DNA of 64,000 nucleotides from Candidula unifasciata (taxonomy: Eukaryota; Mollusca; Gastropoda; Stylommatophora; Geomitridae): assembly GCA_905116865.2 (NCBI GenBank), contig CAJHNH020004902.1:623138-687137 (forward strand). Direction: 5' to 3'. Position 1 is the first letter of the stretch; each line of letters begins with the position of its first letter. Both the position numbers and the translations under genes were made by a program. Of the stretch, positions 8,971-22,880 are shown in pieces. The notes beneath the pieces were generated by a model. That model made no database searches, was not told the DNA's origin, and saw nothing but the letters and a program-made list of their open reading frames with translations.

Positions 8971-9895
8971 GTCAATTGCAATAATAATTATGTTAATTAC
9001 AACAACTGTGTCAATTGCAATAATAATTATGTTAATTACAACAACTGTGTCAATTGCAATAATAATTATGTTAATTACAACAACTGTGTCAATTGCAATA
9101 ATAATTATGTTAATTACAACAACTGTGTCAATTGCAATAATAATTATGTTAATTACAACAACTGTGTCAATTGCAATAATAATTATGTTAATTACAACAA
9201 CTGTGTCAATTGCAATAATAATTATGTTAATTACAACAACTGTGTCAATTGCAATAATAATTATGTTAATTACAACAACTGTGTCAATTGCAATAATAAT
9301 TATGTTAATTACAACAACTGTGTCAATTGCAATAATAATTATTATGTTAATTACAACAACTGTGTCAATCGCAATAATAATTATTATGTTAATTACAACA
9401 ACTGTGTCAATCGCAATAATAATTATGTTAATTACAACAACTGTGTCAATCGCAATAATAATTATGTTAATTACAACAACTGTGTCAATCGCAATAATAA
9501 TTATGTTAATTACAACAACTGTGTCAATTGCAATAATAATTATGTTAATTACAACAACTGTGTCAATTGCAATAATAATTATGTTAATTACAACAACTGT
9601 GTCAATTGCAATAATAATTATGTTAATTACAACAACTGTGTCAATTGCAATAATAATTATGTTAATTACAACAACTGTGTCAATTGCAATAATAATTATG
9701 TTAATTACAACAACTGTGTCAATTGCAATAATAATTATGTTAATTACAACAACTGTGTCAATTGCAATAATAATTATGTTAATTACAACAACTGTGTCAA
9801 TTGCAATAATAATTATGTTAATTACAACAACTGTGTCAATTGCAATAATAATTATGTTAATTACAACAACTGTGTCAATTGCAATAATAATTTAG
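8971..9895. repeat. 39-bp minisatellite, about 24 copies, upstream of zinc-finger exon 1
   Basis: The unit is 39 bp: GTCAATTGCAATAATAATTA then TGTTAATTACAACAACTGT. Two units near 9340-9400 are 3 bp longer, and four or five carry TCGC instead of TTGC. It starts 71 bases upstream of the zinc-finger ATG. The open frames across it (CNNNYVNYNN...) are artefacts of a 13-codon unit. Confidence 0.95.
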
Positions 9896-9949
9896 ATAAG
9901 CTCAATTATTTTGTTAACTGCAATAAACATGCAGCACTGGAGGGAATAT

Positions 9950-9955
9950 CAACAT

Positions 9956-9986
<31 letters not shown>

Positions 9987-12830
9987 AGGAAAAGTTTTTT
10001 GTATCAACTCTGAGCTATCAGTGCCACATATGGACAGTCCTAAAAACAATATCAACATGTACACACACACACAAGGAAAAGTTTTTTGTATCAACTCTGA
10101 GCTATCAGTGCCACATATGGACAGCCCTAAAAACAATATCAACATGTACACACACACAAGGAAAAGTTTTTTGTATCAACTCTGAGCTATCAGTGCCACA
10201 TATGGACAGCCCTAAAAACAATATCAACATGTACACACACACAAGGAAAAGTTTTTTGTATCAACTCTGAGCTATCAGTGCCACATATGGACAGTCCTAA
10301 AAACAATATCAACAGGTACACACACACACAAGGAAAAGTTTTTTGTATCAACTCTGAGCTATCAGTGCCACATATGGACAGTCCTAAAAACAATATCAAC
10401 ATGTACACACACACAAGGAAAAGTTTTTTGTATCAACTCTGAGCTATCAGTGCCACATATGGACAGTCCTAAAAACAATATCAACATGTACACACACACA
10501 CAAGGAAAAGTTTTTTGTATCAACTCTGAGCTATCAGTGCCACATATGGACAGTCCTAAAAACAATATCAACATGTACACACACACAAGGAAAAGTTTTT
10601 TGTATCAACTCTGAGCTATCAGTGCCACATATGGACAGTCCTAAAAACAATATCAACATGTACACACACACACAAGGAAAAGTTTTTTGTATCAACTCTG
10701 AGCTATCAGTGCCACATATGGACAGTCCTAAAAACAATATCAACATGTACACACACACAAGGAAAAGTTTTTTGTATCAACTCTGAGCTATCAGTGCCAC
10801 ATATGGACAGTCCTAAAAACAATATCAACATGTACACACACACAAGGAAAAGTTTTTTGTATCAACTCTGAGCTATCAGTGCCACATATGGACAGTCCTA
10901 AAAACAATATCAACATGTACACACACACAAGGAAAAGTTATTTGTATCAACTCTGAGCTATCAGTGCCACATATGGACAGTCCTAAAAACAATATCAACA
11001 TGTACACACACACAAGGAAAAGTTATTTGTATCAACTCTGAGCTATCAGTGCCACATATGGACAGTCCTAAAAACAATATCAACATGTACACACACACAA
11101 GGAAAAGTTTTTTGTATCAACTCTGAGCTATCAGTGCCACATATGGACAGTCCTAAAAACAATATCAACATGTACATACACACAAGGAAAAGTTTTTTGT
11201 ATCAACTCTGAGCTATCAGTGCCACATATGGACAGTCCTAAAAACAATATCAACATGTACACACACACACAAGGAAAAGTTATTTGTATCAACTCTGAGC
11301 TATCAGTGCCACATATGGACAGTCCTAAAAACAATATCAACATGTACACACACACACAAGGAAAAGTTTTTTGTATCAACTCTGAGCTATCAGTGCCACA
11401 TATGGACAGTCCTAAAAACAATATCAACATGTACACACACACAAGGAAAAGTTTTTTGTATCAACTCTGAGCTATCAGTGCCACATATGGACAGTCCTAA
11501 AAACAATATCAACATGTACACACACACAAGGAAAAGTTTTTTGTATCAACTCTGAGCTATCAGTGCCACATATGGACAGTCCTAAAAACAATATCAACAT
11601 GTACACACACACACAAGGAAAAGTTTTTTGTATCAACTCTGAGCTATCAGTGCCACATATGGACAGTCCTAAAAACAATATCAACATGTACACACACACA
11701 AGGAAAAGTTTTTTGTATCAACTCTGAGCTATCAGTGCCACATATGGACAGTCCTAAAAACAATATCAACATGTACACACACACAAGGAAAAGTTTTTTG
11801 TATCAACTCTGAGCTATCAGTGCCACATATGGACAGTCCTAAAAAACAATATCAACATGTACACACACACACAAGGAAAAGTTATTTGTATCAACTCTGA
11901 GCTATCAGTGCCACATATGGACAGTCCTAAAAACAATATCAACATGTACACACACACAAGGAAAAGTTATTTGTATCAACTCTGAGCTATCAGTGCCACA
12001 TATGGACAGTCCTAAAAACAATATCAACATGTACACACACACAAGGAAAAGTTTTTTGTATCAACTCTGAGCTATCAGTGCCACATATGGACAGTCCTAA
12101 AAACAATATCAACATGTACACACACACACAAGGAAAAGTTTTTTGTATCAACTCTGAGCTATCAGTGCCACATATGGACAGTCCTAAAAACAATATCAAC
12201 ATGTACACACACACACAAGGAAAAGTTATTTGTATCAACTCTGAGCTATCAGTGCCACATATGGACAGTCCTAAAAACAATATCAACATGTACAGGAAGC
12301 ACACACACAAGGAAAAGTTTTTTGTATCAACTCTGAGCTATCAGTGCCACATATGGACAGTCCTAAAAACAATATCAACATGTACACACACACACAAGGA
12401 AAAGTTATTTGTATCAACTCTGAGCTATCAGTGCCACATATGGACAGTCCTAAAAACAATATCAACATGTACACACACACAAGGAAAAGTTTTTTGTATC
12501 AACTCTGAGCTATCAGTGCCACATATGGACAGCCCTAAAAACAATATCAACATGTACACACACACACAAGGAAAAGTTTTTTGTATCAACTCTGAGCTAT
12601 CAGTGCCACATATGGACAGCCCTAAAAACAATATCAACATGTACACACACACACAAGAAAAGTTTTTTGTATCAACTCTGAGCTATCAGTGCCACATATG
12701 GACAGCCTAAAAACAATATCAACATGTACACACACACAAGCAAAAGTTTTTTGTATCAACTCTGAGCTATCAGTGCCACATATGGACAGCCCTAAAAACA
12801 ATATCAACATGTACACACACACCTTCAGGC
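9950..12830. repeat. ~85-bp satellite, left block (about 34 copies)
   Basis: Units of 85-88 bp consist of ACATG(TACACACACACA), AAGGAAAAGTTTTTTGTATC, AACTCTGAGCTATCAGTGCC, ACATATGGACAGTCCTAAAA and ACAATATCA. Length varies through the CA run. The segment TTTTGTATCAACTCTGAGCT...ATGG encodes FVSTLSYQCHIW, which aligns in DNA and protein with FIPTLCYQCQTW of the LINE copy at 43887-44417. All ORFs in the block are repeat shadows. Confidence 0.95.
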
Positions 12831-15800
12831 AGAAAAGTTTTTTGTATCAACTCTGAGCTATCAGTCATCGTCCAGGACAGGCCCTAAAAACAATATCAAC
12901 ATGCAGGCAGCACACATCATCGTCCAGGCAGGCAGCAACTCTCATCGTCCAGGCAGGCAGCACATATGGATCGTCCAGGCAGGCAGCACATGTCATCGTC
13001 CAAGGCAGGAGGCACATTTTGTATCAACTCTGAGCTATCACATCACATATCCAGGCAGGCAGCACAAAACATCATCGTCCAGGCAGGCACACACATCATC
13101 ATCCAGGCAGTTTTTTGTCATCAACTCTCAGCTATCAGCAGGCAGCACATATGGCACAGCATCATCGTCCAGGCAATATCAACATGTACATCACACACAA
13201 GGCAAAAGTTTTTTGTATCAACTCTGAGCTATCAGTGCCCACATCATGGACAGTCCTAAAAACAATATCAACATGTACACACACACAAGGAAAAGTTTTT
13301 TGTATCAACTCATCAGCTATCAGTGCCACATATGGACAGGCAGGCAGCAAAACATCATATCAAGGCATGCAGCACACACACACAAAAGGCAAAAGCACGT
13401 TTGTATCAACTCTGAGCTATCAGTGCCACATATGGACAGTCCTAAAAACAATATCAAGCATGTACACACACACACAAGTACAAAAGTTTTTTGTATCAAC
13501 TCTGAGCTATCAGTGCCACATATGGACAGTACTAAAAACAATACAACATGCACCACACACACACAAGACAAAAGTTTTTTGTATCAAGAAGAGCTATCAG
13601 TGCCACATATGGACAGTCCTAAAAACAAAGATCAACATGTACACACACAAAAAGGAAAAGTTTTTTGTAGGCACTCTGAGCTATCAGTGCCACATAAGGC
13701 ACAGCACCTAAAAACAATATCCAGGCAGACAGCACACACACACGTGGTTCAGGCAGGCAGCAGGTGTATCAACTCTGAGCAGGCAGGTGCCACATATGGA
13801 CAGTCCAGGCAAAAACACACTATCATCGTCCAGGCAGGCAGCACACCATAATCGTTTGTATCAACTCTGAGCTATCAGTCGCCACATATGGACATCATCC
13901 TAAAGGCAGGCATCATCATCACATGTACAGTCACACACAGGCAAAACATCATCGTCCAGGCAGGCAGCACACCATCATCGTCCAGGCAGGAAGCGGACAT
14001 CACTGAAAAGAATGAAGCAAGTTAACACCATGTACGTACACGACTCCACATGTACACAAACAACACCATTAATGTACACACGACACTTCTTACATACACA
14101 TGGCACCACATATGTATAGATGACAACACACACATGTTCAAGAAGAAGAAAAGAAAAAGAAGAGGAGGAAAAGAAAGAAAAAGAAGAAAGATAAAAAGAA
14201 GAGCATGTGATATACATGTGATTGCTTCATACCTCAACTTGAAGGCAGGCAGCACATGAGGGCATATCGTCCAGGCAGACAGCACACAGTCGTGGTTCAG
14301 GCAGGCAGCAGGTCATCATCGTCCAGGCAGGCAGCACACCATCATCGTCCAGGCAGGCAGCACACCATCATCGTCCAGGCAGGCAGCACACCATCATCGT
14401 CCAGGCAGGCAGCACGTCGGGCACACCATCATCGTCCAGGCAGGCAGCACACCATCATCGTCCAGGCAGGCAGCACACCATCATCGTCCAGGCAGGCAGC
14501 ACACCATCATCGTCCAGGCAGGCAGCACATCATCATCGTCCAGGCAGGCAGCACACCATCATCGTCCAGGCAGGCAGGCAGCACATCATCGTCCAGGCAG
14601 GCAGCAGCACATCATCGTCCAGGCAGGCAGCACATCATCGTCCAGGCAGGCAGCACATCATCGTCCAGGCAGGCAGCACATCATCGTCCAGGCAGGCAGC
14701 ACGTCATCATCGTCCAGGCAGGCAGCACACCATCATCGTCCAGGCAGGCAGCACATCACGTCAGGCCAGGCAGCTATCAGGTGCCACATCATGGACAGGC
14801 AGGCAGCACAATCATCAATATCAGGCAGCACACATCATCGTCCAGGCAGGCAGTTATTTGTATCAACTCAGGCAGCACACCATCAGTGTCCAGGCAGGCA
14901 CACACCTAAAAACAATATCAACATGTAGGCACACACATCACGTCCAGGATAGGCAGTATCATCATCTGTCCTAGGCAGTGCCACATATCATACCAGCCCT
15001 AAAGGCAGGCACATCAACATGTACACACACACAATCAAGTTTTTGTATCAACTCAGAGCTATCAGTGCCACATATCGGACAGCAGGCAGCACACAATCAT
15101 CAACATGTACAGGCAGGCGGGCACAATCAAAGTTATTTGCACTCTGAGCACATCAGTGCCACATATCAGTCCTAAAGGCAATATCATCATCGTCCAGGCA
15201 GGCAGCACACATCATTTTTGGCAGGCAGCTCTGAGCTATCAGTGCCAGCAGTCATGGACATCCCAGGCAAACAATATCAACATGTACACACACACACAAG
15301 AAATCGTCCAGGCAGGCAACTCTGACTATCATGCCGTCCATGGACAGCCCTAAAAACATATCAACATGTACACACACACACAGGAAAGGCAGTTTTTTGT
15401 ATCAACTCTGAGCTATCAGTGCCACACATGGACAGTCCTAAAAACAATATCCACATGTACACACACACAAACAAAAGTTTTTTGTATCAACTCTGAGCTA
15501 TCAGTGCCACATATGGACAGTCCTAAAAACAATATCAACATGTACACACACACACAAGGAAAAGTTTTTTGTATCAACTCTGAGCTATCAGTGCCACATA
15601 TGGACAGTCCTAAAAACCATATCAACATGTACACACACACAAGGAAAAGTTTTTTGTATCAACTCTGAGCTATCAGTGCCACATATGGACAGGCCTAAAA
15701 ACAATATCAACATCGTCCAGGCAGGCACACACAAATCATCGTTTTTGCATCAACTCTGAGCTATCAGTGCCACATATGGACAGGCTAAGCAACAATATCA

Positions 15801-16500
15801 ACATGTACACACAGGCAGCAAAAGTTTTTTGTATCGTCTCTGAGGCAGCAGTGCCACATCCATGGACAGGCAGCAAAACAATCGTCCAGGCAGCAGTACA
15901 CATCACACACAAGGAAAAGTTTTTTGTATCAACTCTGAGCTATCAGTCATCGTCCATGGACAGCCAGCAAAACAATATCAACATGTACACACACACACAA
16001 GGAAAAGTTTTTTGTATCAACTCTGAGCTATCAGTGCCACATCATGGACAGCCCTAAAGCAACAATATCAACATGTACACACACACACAAAGAAAAGTTT
16101 TTGTATCAACTCTGAGCTATCAGTGCCACATATGGACAGCACCTAAAAACAATATCAACATGCAGGCACACACACACAAGGAAAAGTTTTTTGTATCAAC
16201 TCTGAGCTAGGCAGTGCCACATATGGACAGCCCTAAAAACAATATCAACATGTACACACACACACACAAAGCAAAAGTTTTTTCGCATCATTGTATCAAC
16301 TCTGAGCTATCAGTGTCACATATGGACAGCCCTCAAAACAATATCAGGCATGTACACACACAAGGCAGGCACACCATTCGTGTATCAACAGCTGAGCTAT
16401 CAGTGCCACATATGGACAGCCTTAAAAACAATATCAACATGTACACACACACACATCGTCCAGTTATTTGTATCAACTCTGAGCTATCAGCAGGCCACAT
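12830..16500. repeat. Scrambled zone: 85-bp satellite mixed with a 19-26 bp CATCGTCCAGGCAGGCAGCA satellite
   Basis: At 14270-14760 there is a fairly clean array of CATCATCGTCCAGGCAGGCA units. On both sides, pieces as short as four to ten bases of this satellite (GGCAGG, CATC, GTCCAGG) replace stretches inside 85-bp satellite units, while the unit register is retained. A non-repeat island with an AAGAAGAAAAGA-rich stretch lies at 14000-14240. Confidence 0.9.
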
Positions 16501-19500
16501 ATGGACAGCCCTAAAAACAATATCAACATGTACACACACACAAGGCAAAAGTTTTTTGTATCAACTCTGAGCTATCAGTGCCACATATGGACAGTCCTAA
16601 AAACAATATCAACATGTACACACACACAAAAGGAACCATTTTTTGTATCAACTCTGAGCTATCAGTGCCACATATGGACAGTCCTAAAAACAATATCAAC
16701 ATGTACACACACACAAGGAAAAGTTTTTTGTATCAACTCTGAGCTATCAGTGCCACATATGGACAGTCCTAAAAACAATATCAACATGTACACACACACA
16801 AGGAAAAGTTTTTTGTATCAACTCTGAGCTATCAGTGCCACATATGGACAGTCCTAAAAACAATATCAACATGTACACACACACAAAAGGAAAAGTTTTT
16901 TTATCAACTCTGAGCTATCAGTGCCACATATGGACAGCCCTAAAAACAATATCATTATGTACACACACACACAAGGAAAAGTTATTTGTATCAACTCTGA
17001 GCTATCAGTGCCACATATGGACAGTCCTAAAAACAATATCAACATGTACACACACAAGGAAAAGTTTTTTGTATCAACTCTGAGCTATCAGTGCCACATA
17101 TGGACAGCCCTAAAAACAATATCAACATGTACACACACACACAAGGAAAGGTTATTTGTATCAACTCTGAGCTATCAGTGCCACATATGGACAGCCCTAA
17201 AAACAATATCAACATGTACACACACACAAGGAAAAGTTTTTTGTATCAACTCTGAGCTATCAGTGCCACATATGGACAGCCCTAAAAACAATATCAACAT
17301 GTACACACACACAAGGAAAAGTTTTTTGTATCAACTCTGAGCTATCAGTGCCACATATGGACAGTCCTAAAAACAATATCAACATGTACACACACACAAG
17401 GAAAAGTTTTTTGTATCAACTCTGAGCTATCAGTGCCACATATGGACAGTCCTAAAAACAATATCAACATGTACACACACACAAGGAAAAGTTTTTTGTA
17501 TCAACTCTGAGCTATCAGTGCCACATATGGACAGTCCTAAAAACAATATCAACATGTACACACACACAAGGAAAAGTTTTTTGTATCAACTCTGAGCTAT
17601 CAGTGCCACATATGGACAGCCCTAAAAACAATATCAACATGTATACACACACACACAAGGAAAAGTTTTTTGTATCAACTCTGAGCTATCAGTGCCACAT
17701 ATGGACAGTCCTAAAAACAATATCAACATGTACACACACACAAGGAAAAGTTTTTTGTATCAACTCTGAGCTATCAGTGCCACATATGGACAGTCCTAAA
17801 AACAATATCAACATGTACACACACACAAGGAAAAGTTTTTTGTATCAACTCTGAGCTATCAGTGCCACATATGGAAAGCCATAAAAAAACAATATCAACA
17901 TGCACACACACACACACAAGGAAAACACCATCATATCAACTCTGAGCTATCAGTGCCACATATGGACAGCCCTAAAAACAATATCAACATGTACACACAC
18001 ACACAAAGAAAAGTTTTTTGTATCAACTCTGAGCTATCAGTGCCACATATGGACAGCCCTAAAAACAATATCAACATGTACACACACACACAAGGAAAAG
18101 TTTTTGTATCAACTCTGAGCTATCAGTCCACATATGGACAGCCCTAAAAACAATATCAACATGTACACACACACACAAAGAAAAGTTTTTTGTATCAACT
18201 CTGAGCTATCAGTGCCACATATGGACAGCCCTAAAAACAATATCAACATGTACACACACACAGGAAAAGTTTTTTGTATCAACTCTGAGCTATCAGTGCC
18301 ACATATGGACAGCCTTAAAAACAATATCAACATGTACACACACACACACAAGGAAAAGCAGCATTTGTATCAACTCTGAGCTATCAGTGCCACATATGGA
18401 CAGCCCTAAAAAACAATATCAACATGTCCACACACACACAAGGAAAAGTTTTTTGTATCAACTCTGAGCTATCAGTGCCACATATGGACAGTCCTAAAAA
18501 CAATATCAACATGTACACACACACAAAAGGATAAGTTTTTTTGTATCAACTCTGAGCTATCAGTGCCACATATGGACAGTCCTAAAAACAATATCAACAT
18601 GTACACACACACAAGGAAAAGTTTTTTGTATCAACTCTGAGCTATCAGTGCCACATATGGACAGTCCTAAAAACAATATCAACATGTACACACACACAAG
18701 GAAAAGTTTTTTGTATCAACTCTGAGAGCTATCAGTGCCACATATGGACAGTCCTAAAAACAATATCAACATGTACACACACACAAAAGGAAAAGTTTTT
18801 TTTATCAACTCTGAGCTATCAGTGCCACATATGGACAGCCCTAAAAAACAATATCATTATGTACACACACACACAAGGAAAAGTTATTTGTATCAACTCT
18901 GAGCTATCAGTGCCACATATGGACAGTCCTAAAAACAATATCAACATGTACACACACAAGGAAAAGTTTTTTTGTATCAACTCTGAGCTATCAGTGCCAC
19001 ATATGGACAGCCCTAAAAACAATATCAACATGTACACACACACACACAAGGAAAGGTTATTTGTATCAACTCTGAGCTATCAGTGCCACATATGGACAGC
19101 CCTAAAAAACAATATCAACATGTACACACACACAAGGAAAAGTTTTTTGTATCAACTCTGAGCTATCAGTGCCACATATGGACAGTCCTAAAAACAATAT
19201 CAACATGTACACACACACAAAAGGAAAAGTTTTTTGTATCAACTCTGAGCTATCAGTGCCACATATGGACAGTCCTAAAAACAATATCAACATGTACACA
19301 CCACAAGGAAAAGTTTTTTGTATCAACTCTGAGCTATCAGTGCCACATATGGACAGTCCAGCAAAAACAATATCAACATGTACACACACACAAGGAAAAG
19401 TTTTTTGTATCAACTCTGAGCTATCAGTGCCACATATGGACAGTCCTAAAAACAATATCAACATGTACACACACACAAAAGGAAAAGTTTTTTGTATCAA

Positions 19501-22500
19501 CTCTGAGCTATCAGTGCCACATATGGACAGCCCTAAAAACAATATCATTATGTACACACACACACAAGGAAAAGTTATTTGTATCAACTCTGAGCTATCA
19601 GTGCCACATATGGACAGTCCTAAAAACAATATCAACATGTACACACACACAAGGAAAAGTTTTTTGTATCAACTCTGAGCTATCAGTGCCAGATATGGAC
19701 AGTCCTAAAAACAATATCAACATGTACACACACACACAAGGAAAAGTTTTTTGTATCAACTCTGAGCTATCAGTGCCACATATGGACAGCCCTAAAAACA
19801 ATATCAACATGTACACACACACAAGGAAAAGTTATTTGTATCAACTCTGAGCTATCAGTGCCACATATGGACAGTCCTAAAAACAATATCAACATGTACA
19901 CACACAAGGAAAAGTTTTTTGTATCAACTCTGAGCTATCAGTGCCACATATGGACAGCCCTAAAAACAATATCAACATGTACACACACACAAGGAAAAGT
20001 TATTTGTATCAACTCTGAGCTATCAGTGCCACATATGGACAGCCCTAAAAACAATATCAACATGTACACACACACACAAGGAAAAGTTATTTGTATCAAC
20101 TCTGAGCTATCAGTGCCACATATGGACAGCCCTAAAAACAATATCAACATGTACACACACACACAAGGAAAAGTTTTTTGTATCAACTCTGAGCTATCAG
20201 TGCCACATATGGACAGCCCTAAAAACAATAACAACATGTACACACACACAAGGAAAAGTTTTTTGTATCAACTCTGAGCTATCAGTGCCACATATGGACA
20301 GCCCTAAAAACAATATCAACATGTACACACACACACAAAGAAAAGTTTTTTGTATCAACTCTGAGCTATCAGTGCCACATATGGACAGCCCTAAAAACAA
20401 TATCAACATGTACACACACACACAAGGAAAAGTTTTTTGTATCAACTCTGAGCTATCAGTGCCACATATGGACAGCCCTAAAAACAATATCAACATGTAC
20501 ACACACACACAAAGAAAAGTTTTTTGTATCAACTCTGAGCTATCAGTGCCACATATGGACAGCCCTAAAAACAATATCAACATGTACACACACAAGGAAA
20601 AGTTTTTTGTATCAACTCTGAGCTATCAGTGCCACATATGGACAGCCTTAAAAACAATATCAACATGTACACACACACACAAGGAAAAGTTATTTGTATC
20701 AACTCTGAGCTATCAGTGCCACATATGGACAGCCCTAAAAACAATATCAACATGTACACACACACAAGGAAAAGTTTTTTGTATCAACTCTGAGCTATCA
20801 GTGCCACATATGGACAGTCCTAAAAACAATATCAACATGTACACACACACAAAAGGAAAAGTTTTTTGTATCAACTCTGAGCTATCAGTGCCACATATGG
20901 ACAGTCCTAAAAACAATATCAACATGTACACACACACAAGGAAAAGTTTTTTGTATCAACTCTGAGCTATCAGTGCCACATATGGACAGTCCTAAAAACA
21001 ATATCAACATGTACACACACACAAGGAAAAGTTTTTTGTATCAACTCTGAGCTATCAGTGCCACATATGGACAGTCCTAAAAACAATATCAACATGTACA
21101 CACACACAAAAGGAAAAGTTTTTTGTATCAACTCTGAGCTATCAGTGCCACATATGGACAGCCCTAAAAACAATATCATTATGTACACACACACACAAGG
21201 AAAAGTTATTTGTATCAACTCTGAGCTATCAGTGCCACATATGGACAGTCCTAAAAACAATATCAACATGTACACACACAAGGAAAAGTTTTTTGTATCA
21301 ACTCTGAGCTATCAGTGCCACATATGGACAGCCCTAAAAACAATATCAACATGTACACACACACACACAAGGAAAGGTTATTTGTATCAACTCTGAGCTA
21401 TCAGTGCCACATATGGACAGCCCTAAAAACAATATCAACATGTACACACACACAAGGAAAAGTTTTTTGTATCAACTCTGAGCTATCAGTGCCACATATG
21501 GACAGTCCTAAAAACAATATCAACATGTACACACACACAAAAGGAAAGTTTTTTTGTATCAACTCTGAGATATCAGTGCCACATATGGACAGTCCTAAAA
21601 ACAATATCAACATGTACACACACACAAGGAAAAGTTTTTTGTATCAACTCTGAGCTATCAGTGCCACATATGGACAGTCCTAAAAACAATATCAACATGT
21701 ACACACACACAAGGAAAAGTTTTTTGTATCAACTCTGAGCTATCAGTGCCACATATGGACAGTCCTAAAAACAATATCAACATGTACACACACACAAAAG
21801 GAAAAGTTTTTTGTATCAACTCTGAGCTATCAGTGCCACATATGGACAGCCCTAAAAACAATATCATTATGTACACACACACACAAGGAAAAGTTATTTG
21901 TATCAACTCTGAGCTATCAGTGCCACATATGGACAGTCCTAAAAACAATATCAACATGTACACACACACAAGGAAAAGTTTTTTGTATCAACTCTGAGCT
22001 ATCAGTGCCACATATGGACAGTCCTAAAAACAATATCAACATGTACACACACACACAAGGAAAAGTTTTTTGTATCAACTCTGAGCTATCAGTGCCACAT
22101 ATGGACAGCCCTAAAAACAATATCAACATGTACACACACACAAGGAAAAGTTATTTGTATCAACTCTGAGCTATCAGTGCCACATATGGACAGTCCTAAA
22201 AACAATATCAACATGTACACACACAAGGAAAAGTTTTTTGTATCAACTCTGAGCTATCAGTGCCACATATGGACAGCCCTAAAAACAATATCAACATGTA
22301 CACACACAAAAGGAAAAGTTATTTGTATCAACTCTGAGCTATCAGTGCCACATATGGACAGCCCTAAAAACAATATCAACATGTACACACACACACAAGG
22401 AAAAGTTATTTGTATCAACTCTGAGCTATCAGTGCCACATATGGACAGCCCTAAAAACAATATCAACATGTACACACACACACAAGGAAAAGTTTTTTGT

Positions 22501-22625
22501 ATCAACTCTGAGCTATCAGTGCCACATATGGACAGCCCTAAAAACAATATCAACATGTACACACACACACAAGGAAAAGTTTTTTGTATCAACTCTGAGC
22601 TATCAGTGCCACATATGGACAGCCC
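16500..22625. repeat. ~85-bp satellite, right block with higher-order structure (about 70 copies)
   Basis: Same unit as the left block. Rare variants recur together. ATCATTATG instead of ATCAACATG is at 16951, 18853, 19544, 21175 and 21863. Two of the intervals are 691 and 688 bp, that is eight units. GGAAAGGTTATTTG and CACAAAAGGAAAAG variants keep the same order around them. Confidence 0.95.
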
Positions 22626-22862
22626 TAAAAACAAAAGCAAAATTACAACGTATGAGATCAGATGTATAAGACAATTTGTGGGAAAAATAAGAAGAAACGA
22701 ACTCACAACTAAGAACAATAATAGGCACAATACCAGTAAATTTCACAGAACATCAAATGGTTTGGTTATCTGGTCAGAATGGAACAAAAGCAGCCAGGAG
22801 CAAGTGTATATACTACATGAGAACAGCGGGCTATGAGGCAAGAAGCTGACCGAGAAAGAGAC
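22620..22862 (+). pseudogene. LINE reverse transcriptase relic continuing out of the satellite
   Basis: Directly after the last satellite unit the + strand reads KSKITTYEIRCIRQFVGKI and, in a shifted frame, HIKWFGYLVRMEQKQPGA then YEARS.PRKR. It aligns with KRKLVTTEMRCLRRAVG ... KWFAHLERM of the 43887 copy. The 85-bp satellite therefore sits inside a LINE copy whose downstream part survives here. A G run (22864-22880) follows. Confidence 0.75.
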
Positions 22863-22880
22863 TGGGGGGGGGGGGGGGGG

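Noticed and set aside
8908..10185. 425- and 312-codon frames (Asn/Tyr-rich and Ile/Thr-rich)
   Set aside because: The 39-bp unit equals 13 codons, so two frames stay open by arithmetic.
9906..22730. Dozens of frames reading SYQCHIWTVLKTI or CVYMLILFLGLSICGTDSSEL
   Set aside because: Shadows of the 85-bp satellite on both strands. Apparent membrane segments are a by-product of the AT/CA composition.
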